Source: Gammaproteobacteria bacterium (lineage in GTDB: Bacteria; Pseudomonadota; Gammaproteobacteria; Enterobacterales; Alteromonadaceae). Taken from it: a stretch of 64,000 nt of DNA. The notes under the pieces were generated by a model. The model was not told the origin of the DNA. It did not search any database and saw nothing but the letters and a program-made list of their open reading frames with translations. Below are positions 1 through 8,452 of the stretch, piece by piece. The translations under genes were made by a program, and so were the position numbers. Numbering within the stretch: the first letter of the stretch is position 1; each line of letters starts with the position of its first letter. The stretch spans positions 1-64,000 of the forward strand of contig JAHKAA010000011.1 of the NCBI GenBank assembly GCA_018825965.1. Direction: 5' to 3'.

Positions 1-9
1 CGTCCTGGC

Positions 10-1140
10 TTAGTTTTCTATCAGCTTTTCATTCGCATCATACTTTTTCGTATTCATTTGTTCTCCCTGATCATCATAATCAGCCGTCATGCGAAAGTAG
101 CCATAGGCTGGGTCTATTACCTTCTCCCCTTTTTTATTGAACGAGGAGATCATCGTTGCTTCTTCCCAGGCATTGTGGATATATCGAACCTCATGAACAC
201 CAGAATTATTGTTAACGGCTTGTCCTTTGGCATCGTAATATCGTTCAATAAATCCATGAACAGTACCTAATTCCTGATCGCGCCAGTCCATTTCGTATGC
301 CCACCTGGCATAGCCATGGCCGCCTATATCATAAAAAGGTTTTCGGTTAACCAACTTACCTTGGGTGTCAAGAAACCACCACCCTAACTCATTGCCATAC
401 TGATCAAAATCAAATACCACTTCGGCGTACCCAGCTGCTTTATGCAGCTCCTTTTTATGAGTTTCAGGATGAATATGGGTAATGCTGTACAACAAACCTA
501 AGCTATCGAGCTTGACCAAAGTGGTTTCAAAAGGAAAATACTCAGTCAATATCTGACGTTCCCCATTCCTCTTAAATTGTTGTTGAATAAATGACGATTT
601 ATCAATTTTTTCAAAGGCAAACTCGTAAGTGCCTAATCCGGTTTCAATGCGCTTATTGGCGCTGTCATAAAGAAATAATTTTGTGTTATTGCCCTGACTG
701 TCTAACTGAAATTCCTCTTTGTGGATCTGGCCCCCCTTATAATAATGACGCTGCAGCACACTTTTTTCGCCCTTTGTGTCGAAGTAGGTTCGCACTAATT
801 TCTCAGGTGAATAGTTGTACTTCACTTTGTGGGTACCAAAATATGCATTGTTACTTGGGTTGGGCCCCCGGAAAAATGAAATCTCTACAATACGCTGCTG
901 CTCATCATAAGCCACTGTGTAATGTGGCATTCCTGAAGCCTTTTCCGCCGAAATAGGGCCCATCGGCATATACTCGATGTACGGCGATATAATGCCGGGC
1001 AACTTAGCGAAAGTTGCTATAGAATTTTGCTGCTGCACTGGCTGCAATAAGACCGGATTATCCGCATAACAGATGGCCGCAGACAAAGCTGCCACGATAA
1101 CCAATACTGCTATAAATATATTTTTTATATGCAAAAACAT
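10..1140 (-). CDS. secreted YD/MORN-like repeat protein, paralog 1
   Basis: The 376-residue product starts with a signal peptide (hydrophobic residues 7-25, likely cleavage after CYA). The rest is made of degenerate 20-25 residue beta repeats with a Y/F-D-x-x-G-x pattern followed by an aromatic-rich strand (FDFDQYGNELGWWFLDTQGK, YYDAKGQAV). Such repeats resemble YD/RHS-type or MORN-like (YwqK) repeats. It is a divergent paralog of the proteins at 1280-2494 and 4958-6139; the first repeat, YDEQQRIVEI, matches YDKQNRVVDI of its upstream neighbour. It lies 139 bp downstream of that neighbour on the same strand, so co-transcription is plausible. Periplasmic or surface location is inferred from the signal peptide. 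I know no function for the family, and there is no toxin or catalytic domain in the chain. Confidence 0.7.
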   Translation of the reverse strand: MFLHIKNIFIAVLVIVAALSAAICYADNPVLLQPVQQQNSIATFAKLPGIISPYIEYMPMGPISAEKASGMPHYTVAYDEQQRIVEISFFRGPNPSNNAYFGTHKVKYNYSPEKLVRTYFDTKGEKSVLQRHYYKGGQIHKEEFQLDSQGNNTKLFLYDSANKRIETGLGTYEFAFEKIDKSSFIQQQFKRNGERQILTEYFPFETTLVKLDSLGLLYSITHIHPETHKKELHKAAGYAEVVFDFDQYGNELGWWFLDTQGKLVNRKPFYDIGGHGYARWAYEMDWRDQELGTVHGFIERYYDAKGQAVNNNSGVHEVRYIHNAWEEATMISSFNKKGEKVIDPAYGYFRMTADYDDQGEQMNTKKYDANEKLIEN

Positions 1141-1279
1141 TTAATCGTCCCCCTTAATTCTCTGTGGCAGCCAAGGTAAACCAGGCTGACTACTTTTAAT
1201 ATGCGATCTTGTGTGACCTTGCCTGGTTGTGACTAAAGGAACCTTCTTTGGGACTAACGTGGCGAACCTTCGCTGGCAA

Positions 1280-2494
1280 CTACAGCTTTTTTCCGTCAGT
1301 GCCAAACTTATTGATGCCAGTTCTCTGCCCCTTTTGATCATAATCAAATCGAATGACCGCCGCTTTGTCGTTTTGGCTCATCACGGGTTGACCGGCAAGA
1401 TCCAGGAAATGCAGTTCGGTCAGGAAACCACCAGCATCGTAAAAATAGCGAATTTGGCTATAACCATCAGGGTGCAAAGTGGGTGCTCCTGCTTGGTCGA
1501 CAAAGGACTGAGAGGTTAAACTTAAACCTTGTTTATCCCACACATAAACAATCTTGGCGTACTTCGAGTTGCCATTGATTGGTTTTTTTTCGGAATCGTA
1601 TAACGAGAACTCAATGATATTGCCGTATACATCGTTTTTAATTTCCATCTGTGCAGAACCTGACCAATGCATCGCAGGGCCGCCGGCTTTATCAAAAAAT
1701 GAGATTTTTTTCGCCCCGCCAGGCAGATTTTCCTGAATTTCACCGGCCGTATTGGATGGACCTATCGCCGGTAGTCCCTTGTCGTCATAAATTTCCCAAT
1801 GGGAAAATAGTCCCTCAGCATTATAAAAATAGGCGTATTGCGATGCGCCGGATTTGGAAGCCAACAGTTTTAGAGCGGCATCAAGATTTTGCATCAGTCG
1901 CAAATGGCCTTCACTGTCATATACCAACCGGATGCGCTGAAATTCAAAACCGGGTCGATGGACTTTTAACTCACCGGTTTGAGAAAAGCGTTCTTCAATA
2001 ACACTGCCGTCGAATTGATGTTGCCAGCGGTAATAGGCTACTCCCCAACTATTCTCAACGGGTTTTCCGGTACGGTCGAGAAATTCCATTTTTAGATAAC
2101 GACCTCGATGGTCTTTATGATAAATTTTTTGCCACACCTGGCCCCAACCCGTCACCTGATTGCCGGATTGATTGTAAAACTCATGGATTTCCCTTTGGTC
2201 CTGATACCGTATTTGGGTGTGCACTGCATGCACGTACATTGCATCAAAGAAGTGGCCTAAGGTCTTAAATTTGGTGCCTTGTCGCGTTTGAATATCGACT
2301 ACCCGATTTTGTTTATCATATCCAACCTCTATATGAATACGCTTTAGCGCATCGTCTTTGGTCAGCGGTGTAGCAAATTTATAGGGTTGAATAGGTGACT
2401 CCCAAAACGGAAACTCTGCAAAATAAGCGGTACGATAAACGTCACTCCGGGCATGTAAAGAAAAGAGCATTAAAAAAAGCAGTAAAAAACGCAT
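1280..2494 (-). CDS. secreted YD/MORN-like repeat protein, paralog 2
   Basis: The 404-residue product has a short signal peptide (MRFLLLFLMLFSLHARS) and then wall-to-wall beta repeats with the signature YD-x-x-G-x-x and FxDxxGxPV. It aligns clearly with the protein at 4958-6139: NSWGVAYYRWQH here against SEWGIASYQWQH there, both followed by a VIE-R-F motif and a RP-x-F-QxIR segment. It is probably the first gene of a minus-strand pair with 10-1140. The 284 bp upstream are shared with the divergent AraC-type regulator gene, which suggests that regulator controls it (inference). No enzymatic motif is visible. Annotation pipelines would probably call it hypothetical or RHS-repeat-like. Confidence 0.72.
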   Translation of the reverse strand: MRFLLLFLMLFSLHARSDVYRTAYFAEFPFWESPIQPYKFATPLTKDDALKRIHIEVGYDKQNRVVDIQTRQGTKFKTLGHFFDAMYVHAVHTQIRYQDQREIHEFYNQSGNQVTGWGQVWQKIYHKDHRGRYLKMEFLDRTGKPVENSWGVAYYRWQHQFDGSVIEERFSQTGELKVHRPGFEFQRIRLVYDSEGHLRLMQNLDAALKLLASKSGASQYAYFYNAEGLFSHWEIYDDKGLPAIGPSNTAGEIQENLPGGAKKISFFDKAGGPAMHWSGSAQMEIKNDVYGNIIEFSLYDSEKKPINGNSKYAKIVYVWDKQGLSLTSQSFVDQAGAPTLHPDGYSQIRYFYDAGGFLTELHFLDLAGQPVMSQNDKAAVIRFDYDQKGQRTGINKFGTDGKKL

Positions 2495-2602
2495 AAGGAA
2501 TTACCCCATCTACTATTGGTTTAAATGACAGCTGCTGTTACGCGATCAGACGACTGAAATGGCAACGGGAAGCGACAACAATACGGATTCAAAAGGGGGA
2601 GA

Positions 2603-2629
2603 ACGTCCTAAAACGTCATTTTGTACGTC
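2603..2629. promoter_or_regulatory. phased ACGTC direct repeats in divergent control region
   Basis: Three direct ACGTC copies start at 2603, 2613 and 2625, spaced 10 and 12 bp, close to one helical turn. They lie between the divergently read repeat-protein gene and the AraC-type regulator gene. AraC-family proteins commonly bind direct repeats in such shared regions, so this is a candidate operator. The motif is short and the call is weak. Confidence 0.25.
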
Positions 2630-2778
2630 CATTTACACGATATTGGACTCGCCCACACCTAAGTCTGACTTGAATTCTTCACCAGTGATGGAATAGTCTT
2701 CATACCATAATGTAGATACACCAGGCCTGGTGCTAGATTTCTTAATTCGCTCGGGTCAACAACAGAACATCAAACCAA

Positions 2779-3897
2779 ATGCAGCTCATCATTCCCGGCT
2801 TACAAGCCATGATTGCCTTCCAATGTATGCTTTTCGCGCTGTACCTGATCCATGATCGGAAGCTGGCGGTCACGGCAAACCGAATCAACCTTGCGCTGCT
2901 GTTGGTATTGGCCACACATATGGTATTCAACCTGGTGAATCAGCAACTGATGCCAGGACGGTTGCCGGAGTTAACATTTGGCTTTGGTATGTTTTACGGC
3001 CCCTTGATTTTTTTATATGTGCGCTCACTTATTTATAAAGACTTTGCCTGGAACGCTTTGCACTGGGCGCATTTCCTGCCAGGGATCATGTTATGGTTGG
3101 TGCCGTTTTGGCAGCAGCCATCCACTCTGTTTTGTGCATCTTTGATTTTTTCGACTATGGGCTTTTATCTGGCTCTTTCGTATTTAAGCCTTTGGCGTTT
3201 CCAGCGCGTGGTGCTCCACACGCAATCTGCAACAGAAAGCATAGCGATGAAATGGGTCAGTAAAGTCTTGTTACTCAATGCGTCATGCCTGCTGTTTAAT
3301 ATTGTTAGCTTAAACCGGAATGCCATAACAAATGTGGGACACTATTCAATCGGAAGTAGTGATATGTTAGGTGAGTGGGCTGAGATAAGTATATTTTTGA
3401 CCCTGCTGATCATGGTTAACGCCTTCATATTTAAAGGCTTGTTACAACCTACACTGTTTGCAGGAATTACACCGGAAGATGAAGCTATCACCCAACAGAT
3501 CATTAGTGTGCAGCCAATCGCTGAAATTGACAGCGAACGTCAACAGCAAATCAAGCAGGCGTTATTGTCCCATATGAGGCTGAATAAGCCCTTTCTGGAA
3601 CCATTGTTTAGCCTACAAAGTCTGGGCAGACAATTAGGTGAACCACCCCGTTATATATCGCAAGTGATTAACGGGCATTTGCAGATGAACTTTTCCGATT
3701 TTGTGAATAGTTACCGCATCAACGAAGTGAAACATCACCTGCAGGACCCACTCGAGCGCAGAACTATTCTGGATATTATTTATGCGTGTGGCTTTAGCAC
3801 AAAATCGAATTTTAATCGTGCCTTTAAACTACATGAAGGGATCACACCCAGTGAATATCGTCGCTCAAAGCATCAGATAGGTGACGTAGCAGACTAA
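2779..3897 (+). CDS. AraC-family transcriptional regulator with multi-pass membrane N-terminus
   Basis: The 372-residue protein has about seven hydrophobic segments in residues 1-230 and an AraC-type double helix-turn-helix in residues 265-365. The second HTH has the usual IIYACGFSTKSNFNRAFK and GITPSEYR signature. This is the 7TM-AraC layout in which a membrane sensor part is fused to a DNA-binding part, so it would act from the inner membrane. The ligand is unknown. It is divergent from the repeat-protein pair at 10-2494 and precedes the serine protease gene by 230 bp. A local regulatory role over these genes is inferred from position only. The ATG at 2779 is the first in frame; no strong ribosome binding site precedes it. 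Confidence 0.85.
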   Translation: MQLIIPGLQAMIAFQCMLFALYLIHDRKLAVTANRINLALLLVLATHMVFNLVNQQLMPGRLPELTFGFGMFYGPLIFLYVRSLIYKDFAWNALHWAHFLPGIMLWLVPFWQQPSTLFCASLIFSTMGFYLALSYLSLWRFQRVVLHTQSATESIAMKWVSKVLLLNASCLLFNIVSLNRNAITNVGHYSIGSSDMLGEWAEISIFLTLLIMVNAFIFKGLLQPTLFAGITPEDEAITQQIISVQPIAEIDSERQQQIKQALLSHMRLNKPFLEPLFSLQSLGRQLGEPPRYISQVINGHLQMNFSDFVNSYRINEVKHHLQDPLERRTILDIIYACGFSTKSNFNRAFKLHEGITPSEYRRSKHQIGDVAD

Positions 3898-4127
3898 CGC
3901 AAGCTTAGCTTGCCAATTTAAATACACTGGAACTAGCAACAAAAAATGCCGGTTTTTCTTTCGCAATGGTTAATTTGTTAACAAATATTACTCCCACGGA
4001 TCACGCTTTTTATCACATGCTTGCTGCAAATGTATGGCCAGTGTTGCGACACTCCACTGTGAAAAGCAGCCCCCAATGACATTGGATCTGGCGATATAAA
4101 GCTATTTTAACTCTGGAGTACATCACT

Positions 4128-4874
4128 ATGCGTTCAACGAAATTAACAAAACTGGCTGTTGCTGTTCTATTGCTGGCAGGTGCTGGCGCTATGGGTACGG
4201 TGAGTGCCGCAACGTCTGCGGATCTCGCCATCAGCGGTGTCAATGATGTGAGTTTTGGACCTGACAATACAATCGACCATTTAGGCAATGGTTTTGTGGT
4301 GCAATATAAGGGACGCTATTTTGGTGTCACCGCCAAACATGTGCTGCTGATGACCAAAAACACCGGCGCCAAGGGCACAGAACTGCCGCCTCAGACCCAA
4401 TGGGTACTTCGCAACAAAGCGGCGCCAGCGTTGACCCAAACTTTTGGTAAAGCTCTCAATGGCAGTGCCAATGAAGCGCTGGATATGAAGGTGTTGGAAA
4501 CAGACACCCTGGTGTTTGCTTTAGACAGCGCGCCAAAAGACTTTGCCGTGTTGCAACTGGCCAGCAAAGAGGTGGCCGTTGGTGATGAGCTGACCGCTAT
4601 TGGCTGCAGTTACAATGCACCAGCCGATTGCCATGGTGAAAAACTTAAAGGCAAAGTGGTTGAACTCAAAGCCCCCCATCTGATGGTAGATATAGGTAAA
4701 ACCGATGGGCGTGGATTTTATGGCATGTCGGGCGCGCCTGTACTTAACGCAAGTGGTGAGCTGGTGGGCATTGTGTCGCAATCGCTGCCAGACAGCAAAG
4801 GTGTCGAACGTATGGCCCATTTTGGGGTGAGTTATCTGCATCAGTTACTGGAACAAGCTGTGAAACAATCTTAA
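4128..4874 (+). CDS. secreted trypsin-like serine protease
   Basis: The 248-residue product has a signal peptide (residues 1-27, cleavage near VSA/ATS). The chymotrypsin-fold catalytic triad is visible: His71 in TAKHV, Asp138 in KDFAVL and Ser201 in GMSGAPV. The glycine-rich segment after the serine (GELVGIVSQ) is also typical. Cys160 and Cys168 could form a disulfide, fitting export. There is no PDZ domain, so it is not a full DegP/DegS protein. A GGAG ribosome binding site at 4114-4117 supports the ATG at 4128. A terminator follows at 4885-4915. Its substrate is unknown; one guess is processing of the neighbouring secreted repeat proteins, but nothing in the sequence proves this. Confidence 0.82.
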   Translation: MRSTKLTKLAVAVLLLAGAGAMGTVSAATSADLAISGVNDVSFGPDNTIDHLGNGFVVQYKGRYFGVTAKHVLLMTKNTGAKGTELPPQTQWVLRNKAAPALTQTFGKALNGSANEALDMKVLETDTLVFALDSAPKDFAVLQLASKEVAVGDELTAIGCSYNAPADCHGEKLKGKVVELKAPHLMVDIGKTDGRGFYGMSGAPVLNASGELVGIVSQSLPDSKGVERMAHFGVSYLHQLLEQAVKQS

Positions 4875-4884
4875 GTATCTTCCG

Positions 4885-4915
4885 GCCAGCTTGGGCATCA
4901 CTTGCTGGCTTTTTT
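4885..4915 (+). terminator. rho-independent terminator after protease gene
   Basis: A GCCAGC/GCTGGC stem (4885-4890 and 4904-4909) with a 13-nt loop is followed at once by six T. It lies 10 bp after the protease stop codon. Confidence 0.6.
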
Positions 4916-4957
4916 GGCTTGATCAGTCGATGGCTGACCACCTTTGCAGGGCATCTT

Positions 4958-6139
4958 ATGAAAAAATCAATCCACAGCGGCTGGCTGTCTGCTGCTTTTG
5001 CCACAGTGTTGTGTTTGCTAACACCTTTAGCGGCCATGGCAAACAACGACGCGACAGCAGCATCAGCGCCAGAAACTGTTGAATATTACCGGCATTTGGT
5101 ATTTCGGGAGTCACCGCTGGAAGATATCCGCGGCATTTACCCACTGACAGCGGCAGAGCGTCACAAAACGCTGCATTTTAAGTTTGTCCGGGACGGGCAA
5201 GGACGTCTGACTGAGGTGTCCCAAAATTTGGGTGAGCAACCCGTTGACAGTCACGGCAGCTGGCAGGGATTTTTCTGGTTCTCGCCAGTGCTCAAAATCA
5301 GTTATGCACCTAATAAAGAAACCCGCACTTTTTATAACAAAACGGGTGAACAGGTTGCCGCCCATGGCAAGGTGTACCGGGCTGAATTTAGCCTCGATGC
5401 AGCCGGGAAGCGCCAGTCACTGCAGTTTTTTGATCAAAACAATCAGCCGGTCAATAGTGAATGGGGCATTGCCAGTTATCAGTGGCAGCATGTTAAGCCT
5501 GGTACTGTGATAGAGCAAAGATTTAATCTGGCAGGTGAACCTGTGACCATGCGACCAAATCTTTTATTCCAGCAGATCCGGATGGAGTTTGGCCACGATG
5601 ATTTGCTGGATTTTGTCTACAATATCGACGCCGATGGCCAGCTGGTGAACAATGCAACTGGTGCTGCGGTTGATCGGATTGTCTATGATCTCAACGGCAA
5701 TTTTGTGCGCTGGCTGGTGTTTGATAAAGACTTAAAACCGGTCAATGGCAATGATCCAAAGGTAGCAATAGGCGAACATCTGTATGACGCCGTGGGTAAT
5801 AAAATCGGGCTACGTGGTTTTAGTACCGATGGCTCAGATAAAGCGATGCAAGATAGCCCAGCCCTATCCACCAATCATTATGATCAGTATGGCAATATTG
5901 AATTTGTCCGGGAGTTTGACCACTTGCAGCAACTCACGGCAGAAATCCGTTTTAGTTATTCCAGTGATGGTCAGCGCCGGGAATGGATCCGTTTTTATGA
6001 TGGTAAAGGCAGCTTATCCGGCCGCAATGGTAATGGACCTGCCGCTGTGCAATTTGTGTATGATACGCAGGGGCGTCGAACCGGCCAAACGCTGTTTGAT
6101 GCCAATATGCAGCAAATAAAGGCACCTGCCGCACCATAA
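4958..6139 (+). CDS. secreted YD/MORN-like repeat protein, paralog 3
   Basis: From the ATG at 4958 the product has 393 residues. I prefer this start over an in-frame ATG at 4919 because it begins a clean signal peptide (MKKSIHSGWLS through LAAMA) and has an AGG ribosome binding element at 4948-4950. The mature part is beta repeats of the type YDLNGNFVRWLVFDKDLKPV and YDTQGRRTGQTLFDAN. It is closest to the protein at 1280-2494, sharing the WG-A-Y-WQH-VIE-RF block and similar length. It is followed after 31 bp by the LytS-like kinase gene, so an operon with the two-component pair is possible. The function is unknown. Confidence 0.72.
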   Translation: MKKSIHSGWLSAAFATVLCLLTPLAAMANNDATAASAPETVEYYRHLVFRESPLEDIRGIYPLTAAERHKTLHFKFVRDGQGRLTEVSQNLGEQPVDSHGSWQGFFWFSPVLKISYAPNKETRTFYNKTGEQVAAHGKVYRAEFSLDAAGKRQSLQFFDQNNQPVNSEWGIASYQWQHVKPGTVIEQRFNLAGEPVTMRPNLLFQQIRMEFGHDDLLDFVYNIDADGQLVNNATGAAVDRIVYDLNGNFVRWLVFDKDLKPVNGNDPKVAIGEHLYDAVGNKIGLRGFSTDGSDKAMQDSPALSTNHYDQYGNIEFVREFDHLQQLTAEIRFSYSSDGQRREWIRFYDGKGSLSGRNGNGPAAVQFVYDTQGRRTGQTLFDANMQQIKAPAAP

Positions 6140-6170
6140 AAATGCAAGGTTGAGCCTCGGTGATGTGAGA

Positions 6171-7286
6171 ATGGCGAAAGTTGATTTGTTGGTAAAATTG
6201 CTCAAAACTGTGGTTCTTTGCAGCCTGGTGTGGGCATTGATCTGTGTATTGGCTGCGATGGCCGGTTATAGCGACATTCTCAAACGCGAAATTGAAGTGC
6301 GGTATCTGCAGGTCTGGTGGAGCTGGTTTTTTGCCTGCCTGCCTTACCAGGCGCTGAGTATCCTGCTGTATCTGGCGATTGATTTAAAGCAACTGCCGAT
6401 GCTGACGGCAAAGCGGGTGATCTGGTTATACATCTGGGTATTGCTTAGCTATTACCCGCTGCAGTTAGTGTTCTCCGCTTGGTTGGCCTTGCATCACAGG
6501 CAGCAGCCATTCAGCTGGCAGGGGATTGTTGATCAGCTGCAGGACGGATCGAAGTTTAACTGGTTTATGGACTTTACCATCACCAGTGCGACTTATGTGG
6601 CTGTGGTCGCTGTGCATTTTTGGCTACAAAATCAGGCACAGGGCCAGGCCATGCAAAAGGCCATTACCGATAACCTCAATCTGCGGTTGGAGTTAGAACA
6701 GCAAAAACTTAATTCGTTACGCGCGCAATTAGAGCCACATTTTTTGTTTAATGCGCTCAATGCTATTAGTGCTTTGGTGCGCTCTGATGACAAAAAAGTA
6801 GCGATCAGCGCCCTGAACCGCTTAAGTTATTTGTTACGTTATGCTTTAACGGCCAGCAGTAAAGATTGGGTGCGGATCCAGGACGAACTTGGTTTTGTCA
6901 GCGATTATCTGGCACTACAACAACTTCGTTATGGCGACCGTTTGCAATGGACAATGCATGGACTGAATGATCAGATCCGGGTTGGTGATTGTCCGCCCTT
7001 ATTGTTGCAACCTTTAGTGGAAAACGCGATACGACATGATTTAGATGGCCATAATGGCGTCAGCGATATTCTGATCCACTGGCAGCTGCAAGGGGAAAAA
7101 TTGCAAATCTGTCTGAGCAATCCAATTAACGACGCGCAACCAACCAATCCGGGTCTTGGGCTGGGATTAGCCAATACCGCAGCCAGATTGGCCTTGCTCT
7201 ATAACGATCAGGCCAGTTTGCGTACTGAGCGGGTGAATGGCCGTTTTGTGGTGCAACTGGACATGCCGTTATATGTGCCGGAGTAA
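6171..7286 (+). CDS. LytS/YehU-type sensor histidine kinase
   Basis: The 371-residue kinase has four or five membrane segments in residues 1-150. A His_kinase domain follows, with the phosphoacceptor in EPHFLFNALNAISALV (His about 190), an N-box (QPLVENAIRHD) and a glycine box (GLGLGLANTAARL). These are hallmarks of the LytS/YehU/AlgZ family, which pairs with LytTR regulators, and such a regulator gene follows at 7349. A TTG at 6150 is an alternative start adding seven residues; neither start has a strong ribosome binding site. The signal is unknown. The gene may be co-transcribed with the repeat-protein gene that ends 31 bp upstream. Confidence 0.88.
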   Translation: MAKVDLLVKLLKTVVLCSLVWALICVLAAMAGYSDILKREIEVRYLQVWWSWFFACLPYQALSILLYLAIDLKQLPMLTAKRVIWLYIWVLLSYYPLQLVFSAWLALHHRQQPFSWQGIVDQLQDGSKFNWFMDFTITSATYVAVVAVHFWLQNQAQGQAMQKAITDNLNLRLELEQQKLNSLRAQLEPHFLFNALNAISALVRSDDKKVAISALNRLSYLLRYALTASSKDWVRIQDELGFVSDYLALQQLRYGDRLQWTMHGLNDQIRVGDCPPLLLQPLVENAIRHDLDGHNGVSDILIHWQLQGEKLQICLSNPINDAQPTNPGLGLGLANTAARLALLYNDQASLRTERVNGRFVVQLDMPLYVPE

Positions 7287-7348
7287 GCTATCCTGGTTCC
7301 GCTTATCGCCAATGGTTCAGCAGCAGTCAGCTAATCAAGGGGCGCGTA

Positions 7349-8128
7349 TTGACTAATCAACAAGGGGGTTTTGTTCGCGCTATGATTGTGGATGACGAAG
7401 CACCGGCCCGGATCAATTTAGGTTTCGCACTGGCTGAACATCCAGACTGGCAAGTGGTGGCTTGTTGCGATAGCGCCGCAGAGGCCAGAGAGTTTTTGCA
7501 ACAACAGACTGTTGATGTACTGTTTCTGGACGTGCAAATGCCAGGCGAAACAGGCTTGGCATTTGCACGCCAGCTCTGCCAGCAACCACAACCACCTTTG
7601 ATTGTTTTTGTCACTGCTTACAACAACTTTGCTGTTGAAGCCTTTGAAGTGCATGCGCTGGATTATTTGCTGAAGCCATTTGACGATCAAAGGCTTGCTG
7701 GTACATTGCAGCGGGCTCTGGCGTTACTTGAACATCGACAGCAGGCAAATTACGGTGAAGCCGTGCGCAATTATGTTGATCAGCTTCAAGAGAATGTACA
7801 GTCTTATCTGCAAAGTGTCAGTGTGCGCTCTGTCGGGAAAATTGAATCTGTCCGGCTTTCTGAAGTGCAATGGATGCAGTCTGCAGGCAACTATGTGGAA
7901 CTTCATCTGCCTCAGCGGATGATCCTGCATCGCACACCCATCAGTCAGTTTGAAAGCCAACTTGATCCACAAAAATTTATCCGGGTGCACCGCAGTGTCA
8001 TTGTGAGCGTCGCACAAATTTGTGTATTAAAAGTGGTTGGCGACGGTTTATATCAACTGCAACTTAAAAACGGGGTTATAGTCCCTGTTAGTGAAAGGTA
8101 TGTCACAAAACTAAGAGCTTTGTTATAA
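7349..8128 (+). CDS. LytTR-family response regulator
   Basis: The 259-residue protein has a receiver domain (residues 10-125) with the acidic pocket VDDE, phosphoacceptor Asp61 in FLDVQMPG, the conserved Thr in VTAYN and Lys in LLKPFD. A LytTR DNA-binding domain follows (about 150-258; RSVGKIESVRL, FIRVHRSVIV). It is the expected partner of the kinase 62 bp upstream. The TTG start at 7349 is chosen because AAGGGG (7338-7343 region) sits at normal distance; the ATG at 7382 starts inside the receiver's first strand and its nearest GGGGG is too far. LytTR proteins bind paired direct repeats; the targets here are not known. Confidence 0.87.
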   Translation: MTNQQGGFVRAMIVDDEAPARINLGFALAEHPDWQVVACCDSAAEAREFLQQQTVDVLFLDVQMPGETGLAFARQLCQQPQPPLIVFVTAYNNFAVEAFEVHALDYLLKPFDDQRLAGTLQRALALLEHRQQANYGEAVRNYVDQLQENVQSYLQSVSVRSVGKIESVRLSEVQWMQSAGNYVELHLPQRMILHRTPISQFESQLDPQKFIRVHRSVIVSVAQICVLKVVGDGLYQLQLKNGVIVPVSERYVTKLRALL

Positions 8129-8452
8129 GGATTAGACCAACCAAAAATGGTCGCGGCTGACAATGGCTATCACCTCATCACTTTGTTGTTGATACAGCAA
8201 ATGCCCATCGGCTATTGTAGCCTCTCTTTCAGATGGTCTTTAATACTGCGCTGAGTTCATTAATTTAGCTCCGGGTTTTACTGGTTCGGGTTGTTACAAA
8301 CCGAGTCAGCTGATCAGAGGTGTTTTGCTTGTTCAGGTAAGGCTTTCATTCCTTGGCTAGCCACACCTTTGCACATTTCCTTTTAAATTTCTCTTTCACC
8401 ACTACACTGTTATAACTAAAATACCTTGTTTCTTCTACAGGCCTATTCTGTT
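8129..8452. other. intergenic stretch with possible gene remnant
   Basis: No complete gene is seen in these 324 bp. Read on the minus strand, 8216-8130 gives 29 codons without a stop (ATIADGHLLYQQQSDEVIAI and so on, ending VSRDHFWLV-stop). This looks protein-like, but it has no start codon and meets a stop shortly upstream. It may be the tail of a decayed gene. I see no clear promoter for the downstream deaminase gene. Confidence 0.3.

Noticed and set aside
591..956. 121-codon plus-strand open frame
   Set aside because: It lies fully within the antisense of the 376-residue repeat-protein gene, has no signal or domain, and is cysteine-rich in the way antisense frames often are.
8340..8380. 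Second sigma-54-like element before the deaminase gene
   Set aside because: TTGG and TTTGCAC are present, but the GG to GC distance is 14 nt, not 10.
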